Positions 44,400-54,402 of a stretch of DNA of 64,000 bases are shown here, piece by piece. Every line of letters starts with the position of its first letter. Positions within the stretch are counted from its first letter, which is position 1. Source of the DNA: Aliarcobacter cryaerophilus ATCC 43158 (GTDB lineage: Bacteria > Campylobacterota > Campylobacteria > Campylobacterales > Arcobacteraceae); NCBI RefSeq assembly GCF_003660105.1, contig NZ_CP032823.1, forward strand, positions 992,001 to 1,056,000, in the 5' to 3' direction. A program made the translations under genes and the position numbers. The notes under the pieces are model-generated. The model made no database searches, had not been told where the DNA came from, and worked only from the letters and a program-made list of their open reading frames with translations.

Positions 44400-44430
44400 T
44401 GTGAATATTTGAAACAATCAAATATTCACA
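44400..44430 (+). other. Perfect 13-base inverted repeat after mltG
   Basis: Arms TGTGAATATTTGA (44400-44412) and TCAAATATTCACA (44418-44430) with a 5-base loop, starting 2 bases after the mltG stop. No T-run follows on the plus strand (TAAAAAAATA instead), so it is either a weak terminator or an RNA 3' stabiliser. The icd promoter probably lies just after it. Confidence 0.6.
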
Positions 44431-44512
44431 TAAAAAAATATAACTAAATTCAATATCTTTAAATATAAATCTAGTTACAATCTCGCCATATCAAATTTAC
44501 AATTTAGGATGA

Positions 44513-46708
<2,196 letters not shown>

Positions 46709-46734
46709 CTAAAAAGAGGATTTCCTCTTTTTAG
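46709..46734 (+). terminator. Rho-independent terminator after icd
   Basis: A perfect 12-base inverted repeat, CTAAAAAGAGGA (46709-46720) with TCCTCTTTTTAG (46723-46734), beginning at the base after the icd stop, with a T-run in the distal arm. Confidence 0.75.
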
Positions 46735-46798
46735 TATAAATTTAAAATCTTTCTTAAGAAAACTCTTAATTTACTCTTCGAATTAAAAAAGGCTTAAT

Positions 46799-47737
46799 GT
46801 GAATAAACAAACTGTTGGAATTATTGGAGTTGGAAATGTTGGCTCAAACTTAGCTTTTTGCCTAGCTACAAGTGATATTTGTAAATCTATTTTACTAAAA
46901 GATATTAGAGAAGAATTTACACAAGCTATGGCTTTAGATATATCTCAAGCAGCAAAATCAAAAAATAGCACTACAAAAGTTAAAGCTTGTTTAAATAATA
47001 GTGATTTTAAAAACTGTGATATTATAGTAATAACAGCTGGAATTGCAAGAAAACCAAATATGAGTAGAGAAGATTTAATCTTTACTAATCAAAAAATATT
47101 AGAATCAATTTTTGATGAAGTTTTAGAAAATAATAAGAATGCTATTTTTATTATAGTTTCAAATCCTTTAGACGCAATGGTTTATGTAGCACTGAACAAA
47201 TCAAAATTACCTAGAAATAGAGTTTTTGGAATGGCTGGTGTTTTAGATAGTGCAAGATTTAAACACTATATAGAAGAAAAACTAGATTTTAATTATAAAA
47301 ATATAGATGCAATTGTAATTGGAGCTCATTCAAATACAATGGTTCCTCTAATAAATCATGCAAAAGTTGACGGTAAAAAAATAGTTGATATATTAAAACC
47401 TGAAGATATTGAATATATTTTAAAAAATACTAAAAATGGTGGAGCTAGAATTGTTGATTTATTAAAAACAGGTTCTGCTTATTTTGCACCTGCTTACTCT
47501 TGTTTTCTTATTTGTAGGGCTATAATAGAAGATACTAAAGAGATTTTTCCAACATCTGTTGTTCTTTTTGATGAATATGGTTATAATAATATTCCTCTTG
47601 GAGTACCAACTATAATAGGTAAAAATGGTATTGAAGAGATTATAGAGCTTGATTTGAGTGATAATGAAAAAGAAGAATTAAGAATATCTACTCAAACTGT
47701 TATAAGTAGTATTAATATTTTAAAGGAGAGTAAATGA
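46799..47737 (+). CDS. mdh: Malate dehydrogenase
   Basis: A 312-residue NAD-dependent enzyme of the LDH/MDH superfamily: G-I-I-G-V-G-N-V-G-S near the start, the D-I segment near 40, the S-N-P-L-D catalytic loop (about 122-126) and the G-A-H-S-N catalytic His site. The LDH-like MDH type is usual in Campylobacterota. The start is GTG at 46799. It follows icd, the order I recall for Campylobacter, although sucCD are not next here. Its end overlaps the ATG of the HMA gene by 4 bases. Confidence 0.9.
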   Translation: MNKQTVGIIGVGNVGSNLAFCLATSDICKSILLKDIREEFTQAMALDISQAAKSKNSTTKVKACLNNSDFKNCDIIVITAGIARKPNMSREDLIFTNQKILESIFDEVLENNKNAIFIIVSNPLDAMVYVALNKSKLPRNRVFGMAGVLDSARFKHYIEEKLDFNYKNIDAIVIGAHSNTMVPLINHAKVDGKKIVDILKPEDIEYILKNTKNGGARIVDLLKTGSAYFAPAYSCFLICRAIIEDTKEIFPTSVVLFDEYGYNNIPLGVPTIIGKNGIEEIIELDLSDNEKEELRISTQTVISSINILKESK

Positions 47738-48033
47738 AACAAGTATTTGAAGTACATAATGTAAAATGTGGTGGTTGTGCAAATACTTTAACAAAATCTT
47801 TAAAAGATGAGTTTGGTAGTGTTGAAGTTGATTTATCCGTAAATCCTAGAAAAATAACATTAGATATTGAAAATAATAAAATTGAAGATTTAAAACTTAA
47901 ATTAAGAAGTTTGGGATATCCACTAACAAATGATGAATTAAGTGGTTTTGAAAAAGCAACTACAACTGCAAAAAGTTTTGTCTCTTGTGCTATTGGTAAA
48001 ATTGATGTTGCATTAAATAAAAAACTTGACTAA
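47734..48033 (+). CDS. Heavy-metal-associated domain protein (copper chaperone-like)
   Basis: A 99-residue protein. An HMA ferredoxin-like domain spans 1-68 with the metal site V-K-C12-G-G-C15-A, followed by a 30-residue tail with one further Cys (S-F-V-S-C-A-I-G-K). Such proteins carry Cu+ or other soft metals to P-type ATPases, but no ATPase gene is adjacent. The start overlaps mdh by 4 bases (ATGA), so expression is coupled to a TCA enzyme, an odd pairing. A TATAAT box for the following cytochrome gene lies downstream. Confidence 0.82.
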   Translation: MKQVFEVHNVKCGGCANTLTKSLKDEFGSVEVDLSVNPRKITLDIENNKIEDLKLKLRSLGYPLTNDELSGFEKATTTAKSFVSCAIGKIDVALNKKLD

Positions 48034-48061
48034 AATCAATATATTTTAATCTTATATTTCA

Positions 48062-48067
48062 TATAAT
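48062..48067 (+). promoter_or_regulatory. Sigma-70 type -10 box before the cytochrome c gene
   Basis: A consensus TATAAT sits 30 bases before the ATG at 48097, with AAAGGGA as the ribosome-binding site between. As is common in this phylum, no clear -35 element is seen. Confidence 0.5.
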
Positions 48068-48096
48068 ATTTTCATCTTATTTAAAAGGGAAATTAA

Positions 48097-48375
48097 ATGA
48101 AAAAAATAGTTTTAGCAACAACAATATTAGCAGCAAGTTTTGCATTTGCAAATCCTTATGCAAAATGCGTAGCTTGTCATGGTGCAAATGGTGAAAAAGT
48201 AGCTTTAGGAAAATCTAAAATTATTAAAGATATGACAAAAGCAGATTTTGTAGCATCTTTAAAAGGTTATCAAGATGGAACTTATGGTGGAGCTCAAAAA
48301 GGACTAATGGTTGGTCAAGTAAAAGGTATGGATGAAGCAACTATGAATGCCATAGCTGACCTAATCATAAAATAA
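48097..48375 (+). CDS. Periplasmic c-type cytochrome (class I, c553-like)
   Basis: A 92-residue precursor. The signal peptide (1-18) ends in F-A-F-A before N-P. The heme site is C24-V-A-C27-H28, and a methionine ligand is likely in the G-L-M-V-G or V-K-G-M segment (about 68-77). The mature protein is about 74 residues, a size fitting cytochrome c553 electron carriers of this phylum. It would carry electrons in the periplasm to a cytochrome oxidase or peroxidase. Its own promoter is likely, and a shared hairpin terminates it. Confidence 0.9.
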   Translation: MKKIVLATTILAASFAFANPYAKCVACHGANGEKVALGKSKIIKDMTKADFVASLKGYQDGTYGGAQKGLMVGQVKGMDEATMNAIADLIIK

Positions 48376-48380
48376 ACCTT

Positions 48381-48407
48381 AAAATAGCTAGAAAATCTAG
48401 CTATTTT
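48381..48407. terminator. Bidirectional hairpin after cytochrome c gene
   Basis: A perfect 12-base stem, AAAATAGCTAGA (48381-48392) with TCTAGCTATTTT (48396-48407), and a 3-base loop. T-runs follow on both strands. The stop codon of the convergent hypothetical gene (48401-48403) is within the right arm. Confidence 0.8.
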
Positions 48408-48796
48408 AGAAAATTTTTTCTTCGTATCTCTTCTAAAAAATTCATAAGTTCTTGTTTTTCATCTATCAATTTTTTTATCAAAATATCTTTTTTGTCTTTA
48501 AATAAATCTATATTTTTTTGCTCTAAAATTTTACCAATATAAATTTTGAATATCTTTTTATCTTCTAAATACTCTATTTTGTTACATTCAACTATAATTT
48601 GTGGTTTATCTTCACCAAATGTATTAACAAAAACTATTTTTTCAATATATTTTATATCATAAAATATATTGTCTCCAATAATTTTTGGCTCTAAAAACTC
48701 TTTTTTCCAATATTTATTAGCATCTTTTTCTATAATTGTTGTATTTTTCAACAAAATATCTTCAAATAGAACTTTACTTATAGATAATTTAAACAT
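48401..48796 (-). CDS. Hypothetical protein, 131 aa
   Basis: A 131-residue protein with no signal or membrane segment. The first 100 residues look beta-rich (repeated I-I-x-x-N-x-I-F-Y-D-I type strands), and the last 30 form a charged helix. I do not recognise a family. It is a single gene, convergent with the cytochrome gene and divergent from the NlpC/P60 lipoprotein gene, with promoters in the 79-base gap 48797-48875. Confidence 0.6.
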   Translation of the reverse strand: MFKLSISKVLFEDILLKNTTIIEKDANKYWKKEFLEPKIIGDNIFYDIKYIEKIVFVNTFGEDKPQIIVECNKIEYLEDKKIFKIYIGKILEQKNIDLFKDKKDILIKKLIDEKQELMNFLEEIRRKNFLK

Positions 48797-48875
48797 TTAT
48801 TTTTTCCTAAAATCAAAATGAAACGAATTTCAATTATAAAATGATACAATCCCTTAAAATTTTCAAGGGATAAAT

Positions 48876-50165
48876 ATGTTAAAAACTTTTAAATATTTTA
48901 CTGCTATTTTAGCAATATCTTTTTTACTTACAGCTTGTAGCCAAAAAAGAGTTATAGAAAAACCAACAATTTTTGAAGCAAAACAAGATAGTATTGTAGA
49001 ACTATCAAAACAAGCGAATGATAAATCATTCAATCAAGAAGAACAAAAAGATGAATATTTTTCTAAATATTTTAGACCTTGGAAGCAATCAAAATTATCT
49101 TATAGTGAAATTGAAGCAAAATGGGGTTTTTCATATAAAAATAAAAAAGTATATTTAGAAAATCATAATCAAGCAACAAAAGAGTGGTTTGATAAAAAAA
49201 TAGATAATGCAAATTTTGATAACTACAACAAAGATATTAAAAAAGCAATTACCCTAAAAAATACAAATGTAAGAGTATTACCAACAAACTCACCAATGTT
49301 TTATAATCCTAGCTTGCCAGGAGAAGGCTTTCCTTTTGATTACAACCAAAATTCACTCTTAAAAATAAATACACCTTTGATAGTTTCTCATTTTTCAAAA
49401 GATAGAGCTTGGGCATTTGTAGAATCACACTTTGTTGGTGGTTGGGTAGAGATAAATAGCATTGCATTTGTAGATGATAATTTCATACAAGATTTTACTA
49501 CAAATGATTATTTTATAGCAACTAAAGAAAAATTTGCTATTTATGACCCTATTTTTAGAGAGTATGTAAAAGTTGGTACGATTTTTCCAAAAAAAGATAA
49601 TAATTTTATAGTTGCAAAAAAAGATGACAATCTAAATGCAAAAATATCATATATTCAAATAGAAGATGAGTTCGTTGAACAAATGCCTTTGGCTTATACT
49701 TACGAAAACCGTGCTAGAGTTTTAAAAGAGTTTATGGATGAGCCTTACGGTTGGGCAGGACTTTTAAACAATAGAGATTGTTCTAGTTTTACTCAAGACT
49801 ATTTTAGTGTATTTGGAAAATATCTTCATAGAAATTCAAAAGCACAAACAACAAATGGAAAGTATTATGATATCTCACAACTAAATCTTGATGAAAAAAA
49901 AGAGTTTATAAGAAAAAATGCTATCCCTTTTTCTACTTTGGTATATTTAAAAGGACATATCATGTTGTATATAGGTATTGAAAACAACGAACCTTTGGTT
50001 GTTCATAATGTTTGGAGTGTAAAATTAAAAGACAAAGATGATAAAGAATTTAGATATATCATAGGCAAAACAGCTATTACAACTCTAGAGCCAGCAAAAG
50101 AGCAAGAAGGTTTTACACAAGATAGCAATATCCTAAAAAAAGTTTTAGGAATAACTATTTTATAA
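48876..50165 (+). CDS. NlpC/P60 lipoprotein with SH3 domains
   Basis: A 429-residue lipoprotein. The signal peptide has the lipobox L-L-T-A-C21. It resembles the multidomain NlpC/P60 proteins with an N-terminal stabilising region (about 50-130), two SH3-like domains (about 140-270) and a C40 peptidase domain (about 290-400). The catalytic Cys is in R-D-C-S-S-F, followed by a His in K-G-H-I-M-L-Y and a further H-N-V-W. It should cut peptidoglycan stem peptides (D,L-endopeptidase type) from the membrane-anchored position. AAGGGA lies 5 bases before the ATG. Confidence 0.87.
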   Translation: MLKTFKYFTAILAISFLLTACSQKRVIEKPTIFEAKQDSIVELSKQANDKSFNQEEQKDEYFSKYFRPWKQSKLSYSEIEAKWGFSYKNKKVYLENHNQATKEWFDKKIDNANFDNYNKDIKKAITLKNTNVRVLPTNSPMFYNPSLPGEGFPFDYNQNSLLKINTPLIVSHFSKDRAWAFVESHFVGGWVEINSIAFVDDNFIQDFTTNDYFIATKEKFAIYDPIFREYVKVGTIFPKKDNNFIVAKKDDNLNAKISYIQIEDEFVEQMPLAYTYENRARVLKEFMDEPYGWAGLLNNRDCSSFTQDYFSVFGKYLHRNSKAQTTNGKYYDISQLNLDEKKEFIRKNAIPFSTLVYLKGHIMLYIGIENNEPLVVHNVWSVKLKDKDDKEFRYIIGKTAITTLEPAKEQEGFTQDSNILKKVLGITIL

Positions 50166-50166
50166 G

Positions 50167-50430
50167 CTACTTATTCTCTTCAAGTCTAATTAGTGGATTG
50201 AATAAAAGAGAGTCTAAAACCTGATTTTTAAACTTCATATCCTCTAATTGTTTACTTAAAAATGTATTTTCTTCATTTAGAGATATATAATGAGAATAAA
50301 GTCTATTTATATCTTTGCTTGTATAATAAATATTATTACTAACATAAATTTTTGGTATATACATAGAAAGTGCTAAAAATAGCATAATAATAACAAATCT
50401 TAATGAATTTTTTTGGTTTAATTTAAACAA
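50167..50430 (-). CDS. FtsL-like small cell division protein
   Basis: An 87-residue bitopic membrane protein. A short cytoplasmic N-terminus and one membrane helix (about 12-30) are followed by a periplasmic coiled coil (about 35-75). That topology and size are those of FtsL. FtsL sequences are poorly conserved, so the assignment rests on topology and on its place directly downstream of rsmH with an 8-base overlap, where many bacteria have ftsL. It would recruit FtsI and FtsW with FtsB. Alternative: another small membrane protein of unknown role. Confidence 0.65.
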   Translation of the reverse strand: MFKLNQKNSLRFVIIMLFLALSMYIPKIYVSNNIYYTSKDINRLYSHYISLNEENTFLSKQLEDMKFKNQVLDSLLFNPLIRLEENK

Positions 50431-51328
50431 ATCTAAATACCCTTAACTTTGCACTTCTGCTTCTTGGATTTTGTTTTATCTCAAAATTAGTCGCAATTAT
50501 AGGCTTTTTTGTGATAATTTTACCTAAAGAGTGATTTTTTCCACATTCACATCTAAAAGCATCTTTAGGGCAAATACAATTTTCACTCCACTTCTTGAAA
50601 TAATTTTTTACAACTCTATCTTCTAAAGAGTGAAAAGAAATTATTGCAATAACACAATCTTTTAATTTTGCTTCTTCCATAGATTGAAATAATCTATCTA
50701 AAACACCTAATTCATTATTCACTTCAATTCTAATTGCTTGAAAAATTAAAGTAGCTGGATGAATTTTACCTTTTGGAAGTTTATTATAAAAAAACTCTGC
50801 AAGTTCTTTTGCACTATAAAATGGTCTATTTTGAACAATTAAAGAGGCAACTTTTTTATACTCTCTAATTTCTCCATACTCTTTAAAAATATTTTCAAGC
50901 TCTACTTGAGAGTACGAATTTACAACATTTGAAGCATCTAAAGTTTGATTTTGATTCATTCTCATATCAAGAGTTTCTGAATTAAAACTAAAGCCTCTAT
51001 CTAATTTATCAAGTTGCAAAGAAGATACTCCAATATCAGCTAAAATACCTCTTATTGGATAATCTTCAAATTTTTTAATAATATCTTCAAAATTTCCTTT
51101 GTTAAATTCAACTCTTTTTTCAAAATCTTTTAATCTTTTTTTACTAAATTCTAAAGCCTCATCATCTTGATCATTACAAATTAGTTGTACACCACTATTT
51201 TGATTTAATAATCCACTGCTATGTCCAGCATATCCAGTAGTGCAGTCAATTATATACCCTATTTTTATCTCTTTAAAACAATCTAATACTTCATTATATA
51301 AAACAGGAATGTGTGGTATATCTTCCAA
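50423..51328 (-). CDS. rsmH: 16S rRNA (cytosine-1402-N4) methyltransferase
   Basis: A 301-residue methyltransferase (former MraW). Diagnostic blocks are H-I-P-V-L near the N-terminus, D-C-T-T-G-Y-A-G-H-S-S, G-I-L-A-D-I-G-V-S-S-x-Q-L and the C-terminal S-F-H-S-L-E-D-R-x-V-K. It methylates C1402 of 16S rRNA in the decoding site. It overlaps the FtsL-like gene, consistent with a reduced cell-division cluster; the remaining dcw genes are not in the window. Confidence 0.95.
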   Translation of the reverse strand: MEDIPHIPVLYNEVLDCFKEIKIGYIIDCTTGYAGHSSGLLNQNSGVQLICNDQDDEALEFSKKRLKDFEKRVEFNKGNFEDIIKKFEDYPIRGILADIGVSSLQLDKLDRGFSFNSETLDMRMNQNQTLDASNVVNSYSQVELENIFKEYGEIREYKKVASLIVQNRPFYSAKELAEFFYNKLPKGKIHPATLIFQAIRIEVNNELGVLDRLFQSMEEAKLKDCVIAIISFHSLEDRVVKNYFKKWSENCICPKDAFRCECGKNHSLGKIITKKPIIATNFEIKQNPRSRSAKLRVFRFV

Positions 51329-51384
51329 ATTTAACCTTTTATTAAAATTTCTATATAATAGCGAAAATATATTTAAGGCTTAAA

Positions 51385-51963
51385 ATGTTGAATCAAGATA
51401 CAGTAAAACTATTATCAGAACTATCACTATCTATGTTTACAAAAAACTTTTTTGGAATTTTTCAAGGTGCAATATCAGCGAAACTAGACCATGAACACTT
51501 TATGATAAATTCAAAAGATGCTGTTTTTGATAATCTAGATGATAAATCTTTTTGTACTTTGAATATGAATAAACCTGACTATAGATGGAATATTGCTAGT
51601 TTAGATTCATATACTCATTCAGCTATTTATACAAATATCCATGAAGCGAAATATATAGCATTTGGTATGCCAATTTATACGACAGCTTATACTTTAGGGC
51701 ATGATAATATAATTTTTGAAGATTATTTTGGAAAAATACTTTTTGGAGAAGTTCCAATATATAATCCAGGTGATTTATCAACTTGGAAAGAAAGAAGTGC
51801 TTTAGAGATTACAAAATCTATAAAAAATACTGAACATAACTTACTTGTAATAAAAGGAATTGGTACTTATATTTATGATAGAGATATTCATGAACTTGTA
51901 AAAAAAATAGCAATTTTAGAGAATTCTTGTAGACTTTTAAGCATAAAAAGCACCTTTAGATGA
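51385..51963 (+). CDS. Class II aldolase/adducin-like protein lacking metal ligands
   Basis: A 192-residue protein with the class II aldolase/adducin fold: D74-S-Y-T-H78-S-A-I-Y and the C-terminal L-L-V-I-K157-G-I-G. In zinc aldolases such as FucA, an H-x-H pair lies 15 residues after the histidine equivalent to H78, and a further His precedes G in the H-G-L segment. Here the pair is F93 and M95, and the last one is K157, so all three histidines are replaced. It is probably not a metal aldolase; a binding or regulatory role is possible. It has its own promoter and no obvious operon partner. Confidence 0.72.
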   Translation: MLNQDTVKLLSELSLSMFTKNFFGIFQGAISAKLDHEHFMINSKDAVFDNLDDKSFCTLNMNKPDYRWNIASLDSYTHSAIYTNIHEAKYIAFGMPIYTTAYTLGHDNIIFEDYFGKILFGEVPIYNPGDLSTWKERSALEITKSIKNTEHNLLVIKGIGTYIYDRDIHELVKKIAILENSCRLLSIKSTFR

Positions 51964-52020
51964 TTTTTTTACAAAATTTAATACAAAATAGTAAAAATTT
52001 TAGGAAACTTAAAGTTTAAC

Positions 52021-52026
52021 TATAAT
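52021..52026 (+). promoter_or_regulatory. -10 box of the HU gene
   Basis: A consensus TATAAT lies 37 bases before the HU start codon at 52063. The strong ribosome-binding site GAGGAG follows 7-8 bases before the ATG. The 99-base gap upstream is AT-rich with no clear -35. Confidence 0.5.
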
Positions 52027-52062
52027 AAAGTTTTCGCAATTTATTTTATACGAGGAGTTATT

Positions 52063-52338
52063 ATGAACAAAGCGGAATTTATTGATGCAGTTGCTGCAAA
52101 AGCTGGTTTATCTAAAAAAGATGCAAAAGGTGCTGTTGATGCAGTATTAGATACTATTACTGAAGCTTTAGTTAAAAAAGATACTGTAAGCTTTATTGGA
52201 TTTGGTACATTCTCAACAGCTCCTAGAGCAGCTAGAGAAGCTAGAGTTCCAGGAACTGATAAAACTGTAAAAGTTGCTGCTACAACAGTTGCTAAATTTA
52301 AAGTTGGAAAAGCTTTAAAAGAGGCTGTTGCTAAATAA
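52063..52338 (+). CDS. hup: HU-family nucleoid protein
   Basis: A 91-residue HU/IHF family protein, opening M-N-K-A-E-F-I-D and containing I-G-F-G-T-F, then the P-G-T-D arm (the usual R-N-P is replaced by R-V-P-G). It binds and bends DNA and compacts the nucleoid. The consensus -10 box and strong ribosome-binding site suggest high expression. It is a single-gene unit closed by a strong terminator and followed by tRNA-Leu. Confidence 0.95.
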   Translation: MNKAEFIDAVAAKAGLSKKDAKGAVDAVLDTITEALVKKDTVSFIGFGTFSTAPRAAREARVPGTDKTVKVAATTVAKFKVGKALKEAVAK

Positions 52339-52353
52339 GTTTTAAAACTTATG

Positions 52354-52398
52354 AAGGAGAGTTTATTTTTATTTAAAATGAACTCTCCTTTCTTTTTT
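52354..52398 (+). terminator. Rho-independent terminator of hup
   Basis: Perfect 10-base arms AAGGAGAGTT (52354-52363) and AACTCTCCTT (52381-52390) with a 17-base loop, then TCTTTTTTT. Confidence 0.85.
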
Positions 52399-52475
52399 TA
52401 TATTTTAATTTTTGCAATTTAATTACCTATAATTTGCTTTAAATATAAAATTAATATTAATAATAAAAACTATAT

Positions 52476-52559
52476 GGCTCTATGGCGGAATTGGTAGACG
52501 CGTACGATTCAAAATCGTGTTCCATTGGAGTGCCAGTTCGACTCTGGCTAGGGCTACCA
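52476..52559 (+). tRNA. tRNA-Leu (anticodon CAA)
   Basis: An 84-base type II tRNA with CCA encoded. The acceptor stem pairs GGCTCTA with TAGGGCT (two G-T pairs), with A as discriminator. The D-arm GGCGGAATTGGTAGACGC is typical of leucine tRNAs. The anticodon loop TTCAAAA (52508-52514) gives C34-A-A, which reads TTG codons. A long variable arm and a GTTCGAC T-loop follow. It is flanked by hup and a convergent hypothetical gene, with no sign of an integrated element at its 3' end. Confidence 0.93.
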
Positions 52560-52570
52560 TTTAGTTTAAT

Positions 52571-53158
52571 TCAATTTATATTATATTTCTTAAACTCTTT
52601 TATAAATTTTTCCAAATCACTTTCTATATCATTTTCACTTATTCCATTTTGTAATGCACCTTTTTTTACACTATTTTGAAAAAGCTTAATTATTTTTCCA
52701 TCCTCAAAAACTTTATATACAAAATATTCATTTTGTGAATTATTGTTTAAATCTAAACTATTAGAAAAACTACCACTTGAATCATTTATCAAATTAATTT
52801 TTGAATCTTTAAACATCTTTTCAAGTTCACCATTTACTGATATTTGTTTAATAAGCCAAGGAGTATTAGATATATTTGCAACTAAAACTATATTTTCGTC
52901 TATATTTTTTTTATACAACTGACTAAAAACTGCCAAAGTATCATGATTTAAAACTATCAAATATAATGGAAATTTTTTGAAAAAATCATCTTTTTTTGTA
53001 TAGTTATTTGAATTTACTACATCAAAAAAACTAGGTATATATTTAAAATCTAACTCTTTGTCACTTTTATCCTCTTTTATACTAGAAGGAATTGTAAAAT
53101 ATATCAAAAATCCAAATCCAACAACAAATAACAAAACTACTTTGAAAATATTTTTCAT
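52571..53158 (-). CDS. Membrane-anchored hypothetical protein, possibly thioredoxin-like fold
   Basis: A 195-residue protein with one N-terminal membrane helix or uncleaved signal (about 5-24) and a periplasmic domain of about 165 residues. The pattern of strands and helices (Y-L-I-V-L-N-H-D, then I-V-L-V-A-N-I-S-N-T-P-W and Y-F-V-Y-K-V-F) is like a thioredoxin fold, but no CxxC is present, so it would not be an oxidoreductase. It overlaps the FAD oxidase gene by 4 bases and is probably co-expressed with it. Fold assignment is a guess from pattern. Confidence 0.55.
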   Translation of the reverse strand: MKNIFKVVLLFVVGFGFLIYFTIPSSIKEDKSDKELDFKYIPSFFDVVNSNNYTKKDDFFKKFPLYLIVLNHDTLAVFSQLYKKNIDENIVLVANISNTPWLIKQISVNGELEKMFKDSKINLINDSSGSFSNSLDLNNNSQNEYFVYKVFEDGKIIKLFQNSVKKGALQNGISENDIESDLEKFIKEFKKYNIN

Positions 53159-54321
53159 AGACTTTTACCCTCTTTCTTTGCCCATCTTTTAAATAATCTA
53201 TAATTTAAAATATCTTTAGGCATTTCTGCATTATTTACTACAAATTCACACAAAATATTAGCTAAATATGGAGCTAAAACAAAACCTCTTCCACCAACAC
53301 CATTTAAAGTATATAAATTTTCATACAAAACTAACTGTTCATCTTTTATAAAAGCTCCATTTTTAATATGTGGATAAGATTTAAAACTATTTTTACTATC
53401 AATTAAATTTCCAACCATTGGAAAATAATCAATACTTGATGCTCTAGCTCCTATTTTTATATCTATAACTTCTATATTTTCAAGCTTTAAAATATCATTT
53501 GCTTTTTCTAAAAGCTTTTTTGTGTCATTTTGCATTATTTTTAAGGTTTTTTCATTATGAGATATAAAATTTATATCTTTTAAATTCAAATTATAAGAGC
53601 TATCACTCATATCATTCTCAAATCTATTATGTGTTGCACCTATTGAAATTCTAAATTTTTTATTTTCTTCTACACTTTTAGAAATTGAGCACTCTTTGTG
53701 ATAGTTATACAACACTTTCGTACTACTTAAAATATCAATTTTTTGACCCCAAACTGCTCTTAGTTTAAAATAATTCTCATCAATTAAAGAAATATTTGCA
53801 CCTGTACATAAAAATAGTTTATTGGCTTTAATCTCATCATTTAAAATCCAATAATTTTGGCTTTGCTTTATTGATTTAACTTCATAATTAAATAGTTTTT
53901 CAATACCAAAACTAAGCTCTTTACATAAAATTTCAGGTTTAACAGTACTTCCTATTTCAAAATAATATCCATTTCCTCTTTTTTCAAAAGGAAAATCCAT
54001 ATAAGGTATGTAATTATTAAATTTATCTTCATCTTCTTTATTTTTTGGAACTCTTATTGTTCCTGATTTTAAAAAACTTTTTGAGAAGTTTTCTTCATAA
54101 AATTTTGTTGAAAACTTTAAAGCATTTGTTACTAAATCTTTAAAACTATTATCTATACCTAAAAGTGGTGATAAAAAAGCACCAGCTGCACCACTTGCAC
54201 CCAAACAAACATCACTATTTTTATCTATAAGTAAAATATTATTAGAATATTTTTTTAAAAAATAAGCTAAAGAACATCCAACTATACCACTTCCAATAAT
54301 TATATAATCATATTTTTTCAT
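53155..54321 (-). CDS. MnmC-type FAD-dependent oxidoreductase (stand-alone)
   Basis: A 388-residue FAD oxidase of the DAO/glycine-oxidase family. The dinucleotide fold is G10-S-G12-I-V-G15, and G-A-S-G-A-A-G-A-F-L-S-P-L is the block I associate with the oxidase half of MnmC, as is G-A-T-H-N-R-F. MnmC's FAD domain removes the carboxymethyl group from cmnm5U34 in tRNA. E. coli MnmC is a fusion with an N-terminal methyltransferase, which is absent here. A DadA-like amino acid oxidase is the alternative. It is followed, with a 4-base overlap, by the membrane-anchored hypothetical gene. Confidence 0.72.
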   Translation of the reverse strand: MKKYDYIIIGSGIVGCSLAYFLKKYSNNILLIDKNSDVCLGASGAAGAFLSPLLGIDNSFKDLVTNALKFSTKFYEENFSKSFLKSGTIRVPKNKEDEDKFNNYIPYMDFPFEKRGNGYYFEIGSTVKPEILCKELSFGIEKLFNYEVKSIKQSQNYWILNDEIKANKLFLCTGANISLIDENYFKLRAVWGQKIDILSSTKVLYNYHKECSISKSVEENKKFRISIGATHNRFENDMSDSSYNLNLKDINFISHNEKTLKIMQNDTKKLLEKANDILKLENIEVIDIKIGARASSIDYFPMVGNLIDSKNSFKSYPHIKNGAFIKDEQLVLYENLYTLNGVGGRGFVLAPYLANILCEFVVNNAEMPKDILNYRLFKRWAKKEGKSL

Positions 54322-54402
54322 GAAAATAGTATATCAAAAAAAATCAAAGTATATTTTAAATTTAAGTAGATAAAATACATAATTATTTTTAAAAGGTAGT
54401 TT

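Noticed and set aside
48850-48870. TCCCTT...AAGGGA hairpin that could hide the ribosome-binding site of the NlpC/P60 gene
   Set aside because: The likely -10 box TACAAT is at 48845-48850, so the left arm would lie before or at the transcription start and not be in the RNA.
52482-52679. 65-codon open frame starting within the tRNA-Leu gene
   Set aside because: Its first third is the tRNA itself and the remainder is antisense to the hypothetical gene at 52571-53158.
52476-53158. tRNA-Leu as a possible integration site
   Set aside because: No integrase, direct repeat of the tRNA 3' end or change in gene content is seen on either side.
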